Positions 43,806 through 53,724 of a stretch of DNA of 64,000 bases are shown here, piece by piece. The notes under the pieces were generated by a model, which was not told the DNA's origin, searched no databases, and worked only from the letters and a program-made list of their open reading frames with translations. Both the position numbers and the translations under genes were made by a program. The first letter of the stretch is position 1; each line of letters starts with the position of its first letter. Origin of the DNA: Desulfurivibrio sp. (GTDB lineage: Bacteria > Desulfobacterota > Desulfobulbia > Desulfobulbales > SURF-16); the NCBI GenBank assembly GCA_003605035.1, contig QZKJ01000008.1:1-64000 (forward strand), in the 5' to 3' direction.

Positions 43806-44144
43806 GATTCAGCAATTACATTTCTTGGTGATTGTTAAAGAGCTGTAAAGTCAGCATATTGGGTAGTGGCTCAGGTCTCTTTTGTACCGGATTTCCTATC
43901 CGCAACAATATTGCCAGCAAGGAATTAAGCCAACCAGTTATTATCTAAACGGAATAAACTTACCACAATTTTTTCAGCCGGCCAACACGCACCAGCAAAT
44001 TGACGTTAACTGTTTAATTTCGTTACAGTTAATAAATTACTGCCAGGCAATTCACGTAATATCCCATCTGCAACGGCTACTATGCTGTGCGCGGCTTAAT
44101 CACTGTTGCTTTGCTGCCAACTGCTGGCCTCGGATGTGCCCCCT
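43806..44144. other. Gene-free AT-rich stretch
   Basis: 339 bases upstream of the NERD gene and downstream of the MTHFS-like gene. AT-rich; no open frame, repeat or clear promoter that I can support. Confidence 0.45.
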
Positions 44145-44855
44145 TCAGGGCTTTTTTCCCCCGCTGAGCCACCAGAGCGGGGTGATCTTACGGATTTTCC
44201 GGTCAGGCAGATGCTCCCAGAAGATGGGGCGGGGCGGGGAGGCAACATGCTGGGGCCGGAAAACCTGCTGCTCGCTGATGATGATGTCAAGCGGCACATC
44301 CCAGCAGGCCACGGGCAGGGGTTTGGCCATGATCTGGCCGGCATCGACCAGGGCGACAAGCACGGCGTCGCGGCTGATGGCCCCCAGGGCCGCCAGGATG
44401 GCCACGCTCAGATCAAAAAAACCAAGGCCGTCGCCCAGCCGGTTGCCCTGCTGGTCAACCGCCACGGCGTCGGTGATACAGAGCGACACAGCCAGGCTTT
44501 CCACCTCCGGCCGGCTGAGCCGCTGCCCGGCTTTGGCAAAACCTTTGATGGACACGCTGTGGGCAAGCTGCGGAAACGGGATGGAATAGGGCTTGAGGAG
44601 ATAAAAGCCGTCTTTGAGACCTGGGGCCGGGACGATGAGTTCCTTGCCGTCCAGCAGAGCGTTGATGCGCACCTGCTGCAGGGATGGCAGCGGCGAGACC
44701 AGGATCTGGCGGGCGCCGCGATAAGCCGGTTCCCGGCGCAGCAGCTCCGCGATGCGGCCGCTCAGTCCCCTGGCGGCCGCAGCCAAGGCAAGCTCTTCCC
44801 GCAGCGCCTGCTTGGCCAGCTGCACTGCGGAAAGATTATCGCGGTCCGGGGCCAC
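44145..44855 (-). CDS. 5-formyltetrahydrofolate cyclo-ligase-like protein (MTHFS family)
   Basis: 236 residues. The fold signature GDGLGFFDLSVAIL near 141 corresponds to GxGGGYYDR of true cyclo-ligases (which make 5,10-methenyl-THF from 5-formyl-THF), and VALVDAGQI and PLDIIISEQQVF near the C-terminus fit the family. The Tyr-Tyr-Asp-Arg part is changed to Phe-Phe-Asp-Leu and the N-terminal basic ATP loop is weak (KQALREELALAAA), so it resembles the divergent MTHFSD-like branch, and the classical reaction is uncertain. It lies 14 bases after the D,D-carboxypeptidase gene on the same strand. Confidence 0.72.
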   Translation of the reverse strand: MAPDRDNLSAVQLAKQALREELALAAAARGLSGRIAELLRREPAYRGARQILVSPLPSLQQVRINALLDGKELIVPAPGLKDGFYLLKPYSIPFPQLAHSVSIKGFAKAGQRLSRPEVESLAVSLCITDAVAVDQQGNRLGDGLGFFDLSVAILAALGAISRDAVLVALVDAGQIMAKPLPVACWDVPLDIIISEQQVFRPQHVASPPRPIFWEHLPDRKIRKITPLWWLSGGKKP

Positions 44856-44869
44856 TGCCTGCTGATCGC

Positions 44870-45988
44870 TTATAAGGGCTGCTTGTTGGTTCCGGTCAGA
44901 ACCGGCAGGGAATTGCTGCGCAAAGATACCGGGGTGGCGGACAGGGCCAGCGGGCCGTCGGACGCGGCAGGCTGGCTGCCGTTCATGGCGGCGAGCTGCC
45001 GCTGCCTCTTGAAACCATACTCAACCAGGCGGCTGACATCACTCCACATGGTTTCGCTGCCCAGCAGCGCCACGATCAATTCGGCGTTATCCCGGCTGAA
45101 CTTGCCCACATAGGTCTGCCGGGCCGCCACGGTATAACCTGTTTTGCCGCCAACCGCCCCTTCAACCCGCCACAGGGCCTTGTTGTGGTTGCGGAGGACC
45201 TGACCGTAACGGGTGCGGATCTTGGTCCTGCCGATGCGCTGGGCAAACTCCCTGTCCTGCATGGCCTGGTTGAACACCGTGGCCAGATCGCGCGCCGTGG
45301 TCTGCTGGCCCGCTGCGGTCAGCCCGCTTGCGGTTTTGCACTGCGTCCGGGTGGCTCCCAGGGAGCGGGCCTTGCTGGTCATCAATTTGGCGAAGCTGCT
45401 CTCGGAGCCGGCCACCTTTTCCGCCAGGGCGACACTGGCGTCGTTGGCCGAGGCCAGCAGCACCGCATTGATCAGATCATCCGCGGCATAGGTCTTTTTG
45501 GGACTGATATAGATTTTTGAGCGGGGCATGCCGGCCGCCCTGCTGCTGGGCTTGACCAGATCGTTATCCCGCAGCGACTTGATGGCGATGAGGCCGGTGA
45601 TGATCTTGATGGTGCTGGCCGGCTGGCCGGGACGGTCAGGCTCATGGGCATAGAGGACCTGCCCGGTGCGCGCATCCATGACAATGGCGCTTCTTGAGGA
45701 AAGCTTCTTGCGCAGATCGCCGGAAAACGCAACTTCCCGGGCGCCCGCCTCGGATTTCTTCTCAGTCGGGCAGGAGGCGGCGCTCGCGTTGGGGTCATCA
45801 CTGAGCCGGGTACGCTGCACCGCGCCCGTTGCCGGGGGCGACTTATGCGTGGTGGCAATGATGTCGATATTTGCTCTATTCCTGGCAAGAACGGGGGAAG
45901 AGACCCCGGCAACCAGCAAGAGGAGGCAACAGACAATGGCAACCCGGCTGCGACTGGAATGTTTAAAAAAATGCGGGATCGGCGACAT
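44870..45988 (-). CDS. D-alanyl-D-alanine carboxypeptidase/endopeptidase (S11, PBP5/7-like)
   Basis: 372 residues with a signal sequence (VAIVCCLLLLVAGVSSPVLA). The three penicillin-binding motifs are present: PASTIKIITGLIA (SxxK, Ser near 125), SANDAS (SxN) near 182, and GGKTGYT (KTG) near 276. The first 110 residues hold a low-complexity linker before the catalytic domain. The enzyme trims the stem peptide or cleaves cross-links of periplasmic peptidoglycan. It seems to be the first gene of a two-gene unit with the MTHFS-like gene. The 266 bases upstream are AT-rich and gene-free. Confidence 0.9.
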   Translation of the reverse strand: MSPIPHFFKHSSRSRVAIVCCLLLLVAGVSSPVLARNRANIDIIATTHKSPPATGAVQRTRLSDDPNASAASCPTEKKSEAGAREVAFSGDLRKKLSSRSAIVMDARTGQVLYAHEPDRPGQPASTIKIITGLIAIKSLRDNDLVKPSSRAAGMPRSKIYISPKKTYAADDLINAVLLASANDASVALAEKVAGSESSFAKLMTSKARSLGATRTQCKTASGLTAAGQQTTARDLATVFNQAMQDREFAQRIGRTKIRTRYGQVLRNHNKALWRVEGAVGGKTGYTVAARQTYVGKFSRDNAELIVALLGSETMWSDVSRLVEYGFKRQRQLAAMNGSQPAASDGPLALSATPVSLRSNSLPVLTGTNKQPL

Positions 45989-46254
45989 AATTTCTTCTGT
46001 CCAGGGTATTTTTTTTTCGGATCAGGATATATGATTATTTATTAACATGAGTTAATAGAAGAGAATCAATGCTCTATAATTGCTTAACCCATTTATTTCA
46101 CCATATAAAACAGAAATCGGAAAAGCAATATTTTTCTTTAGGGAAATATGACCATCTAATTGTTTCTCTGTTATTAAATGGCATTGCCTTTTTGCCTGCC
46201 GCACGTCACCCATCCGGGCGGAAATAAAAAAATAACGTTATTTCAGGAGGATAT

Positions 46255-46767
46255 ATGAATAAAAATATTACGGAACTCGTAACCGCGGTGGATTTTTTGG
46301 TCTTTTACCAGCTGCTGCTGGGCGAGCGGACCATCCACCTTTCCTTTGCCGAACAGCAACACCGGCAGGCGGCTGACCGGCTGCAAAAGATGTCCTATCA
46401 GCTCAATCACCTGCCAGACAGAAAGATGACGGTCGCGGAATTGACCGGCATGCTGCGCCGGCAGAGGCCGTTTGCGGAATTCAGCCAATCGCTTTTCATC
46501 CAGCAGGGCACCCCCTTTCAGCAGCGGGTGTGGGAACTCATCAGCCGGATTCCCTGCGGCGAAACCAGAACCTATGGCCAGCTCGCCCTGGCGCTCGGCA
46601 ATAAGACACTGGCCCGCGGAGTCGGCCAGGCCTGCGGCGCCAATCCCATTGCCCTGCTCATTCCCTGCCACCGGGTGGTCGGGCACACCGGCCTCGGCGG
46701 ATTCGGCGGCGGGATTGCCCTCAAGCAGCGGCTGCTGGACCTCGAAAAAGAAACCCGCAACTCCTGA
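46255..46767 (+). CDS. ogt: Methylated-DNA-protein cysteine methyltransferase (Ogt type)
   Basis: 170 residues. The C-terminal domain has the full signature: GTPFQQRVWELISRIPCGETRTYGQLA, RGVGQACGANPIALLIPCHRVVG with the acceptor cysteine at 138, then GLGGFGGGIALKQRLL. It removes alkyl groups from O6-alkylguanine in DNA by a one-time transfer to Cys. The N-terminal half (1-80) is the variable ribonuclease-H-like part. A textbook ribosome site, AGGAGG, lies six bases before ATG 46255. It is monocistronic; downstream is repeat copy A. Confidence 0.93.
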   Translation: MNKNITELVTAVDFLVFYQLLLGERTIHLSFAEQQHRQAADRLQKMSYQLNHLPDRKMTVAELTGMLRRQRPFAEFSQSLFIQQGTPFQQRVWELISRIPCGETRTYGQLALALGNKTLARGVGQACGANPIALLIPCHRVVGHTGLGGFGGGIALKQRLLDLEKETRNS

Positions 46768-46790
46768 GGCCGCGGGCTGGAAGAGCGTGT

Positions 46791-46907
46791 GGGCACTTTA
46801 AGTACTTTAGCGCACTTTAAGCACTTTTCCGGTATCGGGCCGGAATCCGGAGTGGTGACATAACTTATTGAAATTACGTTACGACATCAGGAGTTCTGAA
46901 CTTGAGG
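46791..46907. repeat. Direct repeat copy A, right of ogt and left of cheB
   Basis: Begins with short tandem units (GGCACTTTAAGTACTTTAGC, then GCACTTTAAGCACTT) and ends with a conserved part (46860-46907) containing TGAAATTACGTTACG and GGAGTTCTGAACTTGAG. The second copy, with the same order of parts, lies at 48083-48187. Confidence 0.65.
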
Positions 46908-46951
46908 CGCTTTCCATACTTCAAGAATTGCCGCCATTGCAAAGGCCGGGA

Positions 46952-48187
<1,236 letters not shown>

Positions 48188-48189
48188 TC

Positions 48190-49035
48190 CTAAATATTCA
48201 GCAACTCCTGGGCCCGGTCCAGCTCGGTCAGCAGGTCGGCCATGCACAGCTGCAGCATCTCCATGGTAATGCCGAATCGTTTGAGGCCATCTCCCCGCAG
48301 TTCCGAGGCAAGACCATCGTCGCCGACGCCGATGCCGATGGAAATAACCAGACTGTTGCTCAAGGCGACCAGGGCGGTCAACGGCGCCCCTTCCAGGGCC
48401 ATGGCATTATGATGCTCCCGGACCGCGTCAATCAACTGCTGATCAAACTCCCATTTCTCCAGGATCATGCCGCCCAGCACCGCATGGTCGATGCCGAGAA
48501 TCTCCTGCTCCGCCGCCACGAAACTGCAGTTTTCCCGGGTCACCTTTTCCACGATCTGCTCAAAGTCATCGGCGACAAAGCCGCTGAGAAACCTTTTGCC
48601 GATATCATGGAGCAGGGCGGCGGTGAAGGCGCTGCCCTGATCAACCTCGCTGATGTGCCTGACCAACAGCTTGGCCATGATGCCGGTGGCAACCGAGTGA
48701 CGCCACATGTCGCCCTGCTCCAGACCGTATCCAGCCCCCACCTTGCCCTGGTAAAAACGGGCGCTGCTGCTGGCGATGATGATATCCTTGAGGATGTCAT
48801 GGCCGATGACCACCAGACCTTCATCCAGGGAATTGACCTTGCGGGGCAGGCCGAAGTAGGCCGCATTGCAGATCTTCAGCACATTGGCCGTGATGGCCTG
48901 GTCATACTGGATCACCTCGGCCAGCTGCCGGGCCGTCACCTCAGGATCCCTGAGCAACGTCATTACCCTTTCCGCCACCTTGGGAAAGGGCGGTACATGC
49001 CGGATCAAAGCCAGAATTTCGTCAACGCGGTTCAT
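48190..49035 (-). CDS. HDOD domain protein
   Basis: 281 residues. HDOD domain (about 10-210): ILALIRHVPPFPKVAERVM, EVIQYDQAITANVLKICNAAYFG, LLHDIGKRFLSGF and HAVLGGMILEKWEF. HDOD proteins lack the phosphodiesterase residues of HD-GYP and act as signalling adaptors, often with chemotaxis or two-component systems. The ATG at 49035 overlaps the cheD stop (ATGA), which is why I prefer it to the ATG nine bases upstream. Its place inside a che operon suggests a role in output of this chemosensory system. Confidence 0.88.
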   Translation of the reverse strand: MNRVDEILALIRHVPPFPKVAERVMTLLRDPEVTARQLAEVIQYDQAITANVLKICNAAYFGLPRKVNSLDEGLVVIGHDILKDIIIASSSARFYQGKVGAGYGLEQGDMWRHSVATGIMAKLLVRHISEVDQGSAFTAALLHDIGKRFLSGFVADDFEQIVEKVTRENCSFVAAEQEILGIDHAVLGGMILEKWEFDQQLIDAVREHHNAMALEGAPLTALVALSNSLVISIGIGVGDDGLASELRGDGLKRFGITMEMLQLCMADLLTELDRAQELLNI

Positions 49036-49511
49036 AGTTCGCATTCTCCCCTGCCGGAAACCTTTAAAAGCACCCTGCCCGTAGCAATTTCAAGACTGAC
49101 TGTCCGATTGACCGACCCGCCGATGTCCTCAGCGGCAATGGTGATATGATTTTTGTCAAAGAGCTTGCGCAGGATCAGATAATTGCGTTTGCCGATGCTG
49201 AAAAGGCCGGTGGGATCGAGAATCTGCGAGCCGCCCACCACCTTGACGACCAGCCGGTTCTTGACCGCGCCCAGACTGTAGCATTCCTTGAACAGGGCCG
49301 GTATGCCGGTATCGGCAAACATGAAGGGTTTGTTTTTCGCCCGCTCCTTGTCAAGCCGCGAATCAGGCAGCATATAGTGCAGCAGCCCCCCCACTTTGGC
49401 CACCGGATCCCAGATCAGTACGCCGATGCAGGAGCCGAGGGAATAGGTGATCAGCGTCTCCTTGACGTTGCTGCTGACCTTCATATCCGAGATGCCGACA
49501 ATGACTTTCAT
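49032..49511 (-). CDS. cheD: Chemoreceptor glutamine deamidase CheD
   Basis: 159 residues. The catalytic dyad is present: TYSLGSCIGVLIWDP (Cys28) and GGLLHYMLPDS (His45); VVGGSQIL and KRNYLILRKLF follow as expected. CheD deamidates glutamines of chemoreceptors and can bind CheC. No cheC is in the window. It lies six bases after cheR and overlaps the HDOD start by four. Confidence 0.93.
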   Translation of the reverse strand: MKVIVGISDMKVSSNVKETLITYSLGSCIGVLIWDPVAKVGGLLHYMLPDSRLDKERAKNKPFMFADTGIPALFKECYSLGAVKNRLVVKVVGGSQILDPTGLFSIGKRNYLILRKLFDKNHITIAAEDIGGSVNRTVSLEIATGRVLLKVSGRGECEL

Positions 49512-49517
49512 AACGGG

Positions 49518-50381
49518 CTATTTGACTTTCTGATAAACGGTGGTGGCGGTCTGCTGGAAGCGGTGGCTGATGCTGGTCAGACTTTCCGAATGGCCGATAA
49601 ACAGATAGCCGCCGGGAGAAAGGCAGTGATAGAATTTTTCCGCCAGCTCCATCTGGGTTTCCCGGGTAAAGTAGATCATGACATTGCGGCAGAAGATCAC
49701 ATCCATCTCCTCCTTCCAGGGAAAGCTTTCCATCAGATTGATGTGCCGGAAGGTCACCAGCCGCCGCAGCTCGTCCTTCACCTTGACAAACCCGCTGCAC
49801 TTGCCCACCCCCTTCTGAAAAAAACTCTTGAGAAACTCGCCGGGTACCTTGTCCACCTTGTCCAGGGAATAAATGCCTTTTTCGGCAATGGCCAGCACCT
49901 TGGTGGAGATGTCGGTGGCCAGAATGGAGGCCGTAAATGACGGATTGCGGGCCATGAACATGGCTATGACCATGGCCAGGGTATAGGGCTCCTCACCGGA
50001 AGAACAGGCGGCGGACCAGACCTGGCATGGGCCCGCGGCGCTTCCCTTGGCGGCCAGCTGGGGAAGCGCCGTGGAGGTCAGATAGTCAAAATGGGATTTT
50101 TCCCGGAAAAAACTGGTAAAGTTGGTGGAAACGCAGTTGATGAGATGAACGAGTTCGTCGCCGCTCGCGTCGTGCATTACCCGCTCATAATAGTCCTTGA
50201 AGGAACCCAGCCGGCAGGCCCTGATCCTTTTGCCCAGCCGGGCATTGAGCAGCTCCTTCTTTTCAGGTTTCAGGTGGATGCCGGTCTTGGCAAAGATAAG
50301 CGCGCTGAAATTTTCAAAGTCTTTATCCGTCAAGCGAAACTGCTGGAAGATATGATCCACGGGAACTCCCTGAAACGACAC
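49518..50381 (-). CDS. cheR: Chemotaxis protein methyltransferase CheR
   Basis: 287 residues. N-terminal helical domain (FSALIFAKTGIHLKPEKKELL), then the SAM domain with VWSAACSSGEEPYTLAMVIAM near 125, ILATDISTKVLAIAEKGIY, and MDVIFCRNVMIYFTRETQ near 228. It methylates receptor glutamates, opposing CheB. Thirteen bases separate it from cheW. Confidence 0.95.
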   Translation of the reverse strand: MSFQGVPVDHIFQQFRLTDKDFENFSALIFAKTGIHLKPEKKELLNARLGKRIRACRLGSFKDYYERVMHDASGDELVHLINCVSTNFTSFFREKSHFDYLTSTALPQLAAKGSAAGPCQVWSAACSSGEEPYTLAMVIAMFMARNPSFTASILATDISTKVLAIAEKGIYSLDKVDKVPGEFLKSFFQKGVGKCSGFVKVKDELRRLVTFRHINLMESFPWKEEMDVIFCRNVMIYFTRETQMELAEKFYHCLSPGGYLFIGHSESLTSISHRFQQTATTVYQKVK

Positions 50382-50394
50382 GGCAGTTTTCGCC

Positions 50395-50898
50395 TTATGC
50401 AGCGGCCTGGCGGCCGAGACCGGTCTCGCCGATCACTTTGTCCGTATCCAGCAGAATCTTGACGCGCCCTTTGACTTTGGCCATGCCGAGGAAATTATCC
50501 GTCTCGACCGCATCCCCGCCGAAGGTTGGCGGCGGCTCTATTTCCGTCTCAGAGATGTTCAGCACCTCGGAAACCGAATCAACAATCATGCCGACCAGCA
50601 CGGCCCCGGATTCACCCTGCACCTCGACCACGATGATACAGGTACGTTCCGTGTATTCCTTGGCCTCCATATCAAATTTCGTGCGCAGATCAAGCACCGG
50701 GATAACGCTGCCGCGCAGATTGATGACCCCCTTGATATAACGGGGCGTATGGGGCACAGCCGTGATCTCCAGCAGGCCGATGATCTCCCGCACCTTGAGG
50801 ATGCCGATACAGTACTCCTCCTTGCCGAGATCAAAGGTCAGATACTTGCCGGCCAGGGCCTTGACGTTTTTCTTCTGCGCCTGTTCAATAGTAGCCAT
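50395..50898 (-). CDS. cheW: Chemotaxis coupling protein CheW
   Basis: 167 residues, one CheW domain: LTFDLGKEEYCIGILKVREII, then AVPHTPRYIKGVINLRGSVIPVLDLRTKF. It links chemoreceptors to CheA at the membrane-bound array. Only nine bases separate it from cheA. Confidence 0.95.
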   Translation of the reverse strand: MATIEQAQKKNVKALAGKYLTFDLGKEEYCIGILKVREIIGLLEITAVPHTPRYIKGVINLRGSVIPVLDLRTKFDMEAKEYTERTCIIVVEVQGESGAVLVGMIVDSVSEVLNISETEIEPPPTFGGDAVETDNFLGMAKVKGRVKILLDTDKVIGETGLGRQAAA

Positions 50899-50907
50899 TC
50901 CATTACC

Positions 50908-53601
50908 TCATTGCTCAATAGCATTGCTGGGGTTTAAGCCTCCGGGTCCCATCTCCTCACTGGCACTGATCAGCCCGGCCAGATCAAGAATCAGACCGAC
51001 CCTGCCATCACCAAGGATGGTGCCGCCGGCCACCCCCTTGATATCCTTCATATAGCCGCCGAGACTCTTGATCACCACCTCCTGTTTGCCGAGCAGCTCG
51101 TCAACCAGCAGGGCCCGCTGTCTGCCCTCATTTTCCACCACCACCACAATGCCCTGGCTGATATCCATACCGGCATCCGCCACCCCGAAAAGCTTGTACA
51201 GCCGGATAATAGGCAGCAGGGTGTCCCGGACCAGCAGGGTCTCGCCCCTGCCCTGCACCGTATTGTAATTGTCCATCTTGGGCCGCATGGACTCCCGGAT
51301 GGCGATGGTGGGGATGATGTAGCGTTCGGAACCGACCCGCACGACAATGCCGTCGATGATGGCCAGGGTAAGGGGCAGATGCATGAGAAAAAGCGAGCCT
51401 TCTCCCGGGGTGCTCTGCAGCTCCACTTTGCCCCGCAGTTTCTCCACCCCTTTTTTCACCACATCCATGCCGACGCCGCGGCCGGAAACATCGGTGATCT
51501 TGTCGGCGGTGGAAAAGCCGGGCAGAAAGATGAGATTATTGATCTCATGCTCGGCGTAACTGCTGCCCGGCTGGATCAGGCCGCGCTGCAGGGCCTTCTC
51601 CCGTATCTTTTCCGTATTGACGCCTTCGCCGTCATCGGCGATCTCGATGATGATATTGCCGCCTTTCTGGTAGGCGCTGAGCCGCACCGTGCCAGCCTCA
51701 GGCTTGCCTCTTTTGCGCCGCTCGGACGGGGTCTGCACCCCGTGATCCACCGAGTTGCGGATCATATGCACCAGGGGGTCATAGATGGAATCAACCATGT
51801 TGCGGTCAATCTCGGTCTCTTCCCCCTCCATGACCAGATTCACCAGTTTGCCGGTCTTCTTGGAAAGATCCCGCACCAGCCTGGTCATCTTCTGGAAGGT
51901 CTGTCGGATGGGCACCATGCGCATGGACATGGCGGTTTTCTGCAGTTCCGTGGTGATGCGGGTCAGCTGGGAGAAATCCTTGTTCAGTTTCGGATCCGAC
52001 AGCCCGGCAATGAGCGGATTGTGCCGCACCATGGCCTGCATGATGACCAGCTCTCCCACCGCATTGACCAGCCCGTCGAGTTTGTTGATGTCGACCTTGA
52101 TGGCCGCCTCGATATTTTTTTTCTGGGCAGGCCCCGCGGCAGCCATGGCCGCCTCAACGGTTTTCCCGCCATTGGCCGGCGGTGCGGCGACAGGCGGATC
52201 CGCAGCCGGCCCGGCCGCTTCCGCTTCCCGGGCGGGCGGGACTGCCGCAAGCGGCTGCACCGGCTCTCCGGCCTCCCCGGCTTCGCCGCCCGCCTGGCAG
52301 GCCCTGATGCGCACCAGAAAGTCATTGATATCATACTGCTGGTAATATTGGGGCCCCTTGTCCAGCACGTCGCTCAGGTTCTGGATCATGGTGCGCAGAA
52401 AATCGCCCACCCCGAGCACGATGTCAATGATGCCCGAATTCATGGTCAGCCTGTCGTTGCGCACGTCATCGAGGAGATTTTCCGTGGCATGGGCAAGCCT
52501 GTTGATGGTCATCAGATTGAGGAAACCGGAAACGCCTTTGATGGTATGGAAGGGACGGAAGATGTTGTTGATGATTTCCGGATCGTTGGGGTTCTGTTCA
52601 AGCTCAAGGACGTTGAGCTCAATGGATTCCAGATGTTCAAAGGCCTCGGAGATGAAGCCGCTGAGCAGATCGCTGTCCTTCAGGAAATCCGGCACAGGGC
52701 CGCCGGCCGGAGCAGATGGAGGAGGCTGTTCCCCGGCAGCATCCTGGGCAGCGGCAGCCGCTTCTGCCGGCGCGGGCCGGCCGGCGCCGCATTTTTTCCC
52801 CAGCACACCGCTGATCAGGGCCAGCTGTCCGTCAATGGCCGCAGGCTGATAGGCAACCCCGTTTTCATAGACGTCCTGCACATGGGCCACCATGAGCTTC
52901 AGGCAGTCATCCACTGCCAGCACCAGCTCGATCACCTCGGCATCCATGCTGATGCGGTCGCTGCGGACCTCATCCAGCAGATTTTCGATCGCATGGGCCA
53001 GGCTGCTGATCTCCGGCAGGGAGACGCTGCCCGCGGTTCCCTTAATGGTATGAAAGGCCCGGAAAATGGCGTTGATGGCTTCACTGTTGCCCGGCGCCTT
53101 CTCAAGCTCCAGCACCTGGGCTTCAATGGCGCCGAGATATTCACCGGTCTCATCAATGAAACACTCAAGCAGTTCCTTATCCCGCAGGAACTCCGGCTCG
53201 TCCTTATCCTCCTGCCTGCCCTGCCGCTGACCGCCGCCACTCAACCGGGCAGGATCGATCCCGCAGCCGATGCTCTGCAGATGGCTGCAGAAGGCGGCCA
53301 CGGCGCGCTGGTCCTCAGGGTTGCGGCGCACCTCCTGCATGCGCGAGATGCATTCGGCCAGCTGCTGATAACTCTCCGCCGTATCAGGCAGTTCCGCCAT
53401 GATCAGTGCCTGGAGAGCCTCCTGGTAGACGCTGGCCATCTGCAGCAGGAGCGCCCGGGATGCCACTTCTTCATGGCCGGTCAGCCTTTCCAGCACCTCA
53501 AGGAGTTCACCGACCGCTGAGAGGTCTCCGGGCTCAATCATCATAATCTTGACTGCCATGTCATCGAGCAGTTCGTTCACACTCCGTTCGGCACCGACCA
53601 T
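50908..53601 (-). CDS. cheA: Chemotaxis histidine kinase CheA with two Hpt domains
   Basis: 897 residues. After an N-terminal helical part of about 140 residues come two Hpt domains, each with its phospho-His: AFHTIKGTAGSVSL (His184) and PFHTIKGVSGFLNL (His352). A Pro/Ala/Glu linker follows, then dimerisation helices (about 500-565), the ATPase domain with MIRNSVDHGVQTP (N box, about 613), IADDGEG and SGRGVGMDVV (about 706), and a CheW-like domain (745-885). No P2 CheY-docking domain is obvious. GAGG lies eight bases before ATG 53601. First gene of cheA-W-R-D-HDOD; no cheY lies in the window. Confidence 0.95.
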   Translation of the reverse strand: MVGAERSVNELLDDMAVKIMMIEPGDLSAVGELLEVLERLTGHEEVASRALLLQMASVYQEALQALIMAELPDTAESYQQLAECISRMQEVRRNPEDQRAVAAFCSHLQSIGCGIDPARLSGGGQRQGRQEDKDEPEFLRDKELLECFIDETGEYLGAIEAQVLELEKAPGNSEAINAIFRAFHTIKGTAGSVSLPEISSLAHAIENLLDEVRSDRISMDAEVIELVLAVDDCLKLMVAHVQDVYENGVAYQPAAIDGQLALISGVLGKKCGAGRPAPAEAAAAAQDAAGEQPPPSAPAGGPVPDFLKDSDLLSGFISEAFEHLESIELNVLELEQNPNDPEIINNIFRPFHTIKGVSGFLNLMTINRLAHATENLLDDVRNDRLTMNSGIIDIVLGVGDFLRTMIQNLSDVLDKGPQYYQQYDINDFLVRIRACQAGGEAGEAGEPVQPLAAVPPAREAEAAGPAADPPVAAPPANGGKTVEAAMAAAGPAQKKNIEAAIKVDINKLDGLVNAVGELVIMQAMVRHNPLIAGLSDPKLNKDFSQLTRITTELQKTAMSMRMVPIRQTFQKMTRLVRDLSKKTGKLVNLVMEGEETEIDRNMVDSIYDPLVHMIRNSVDHGVQTPSERRKRGKPEAGTVRLSAYQKGGNIIIEIADDGEGVNTEKIREKALQRGLIQPGSSYAEHEINNLIFLPGFSTADKITDVSGRGVGMDVVKKGVEKLRGKVELQSTPGEGSLFLMHLPLTLAIIDGIVVRVGSERYIIPTIAIRESMRPKMDNYNTVQGRGETLLVRDTLLPIIRLYKLFGVADAGMDISQGIVVVVENEGRQRALLVDELLGKQEVVIKSLGGYMKDIKGVAGGTILGDGRVGLILDLAGLISASEEMGPGGLNPSNAIEQ

Positions 53602-53724
53602 ACCGCGACCTCAGGCTACACGTAATTTTTCTCCCGGCGGGGATCTTCTTTTCTCACCTCATTTATATTTGCGCAAATCAGGCGCAAATTTTCAAGTTAT
53701 TAAAATGCATCCGGCCTTTTTCTC

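Noticed and set aside
51379-53520. 713-codon plus-strand open frame opposite cheA; similar long antisense frames opposite ade (28877-30475) and tkt (36070-37725)
   Set aside because: They mirror the codon structure of well-recognised genes on the other strand, are rich in His/Gln/Gly from reversed codons, and match no family. They are side effects of GC-rich coding.
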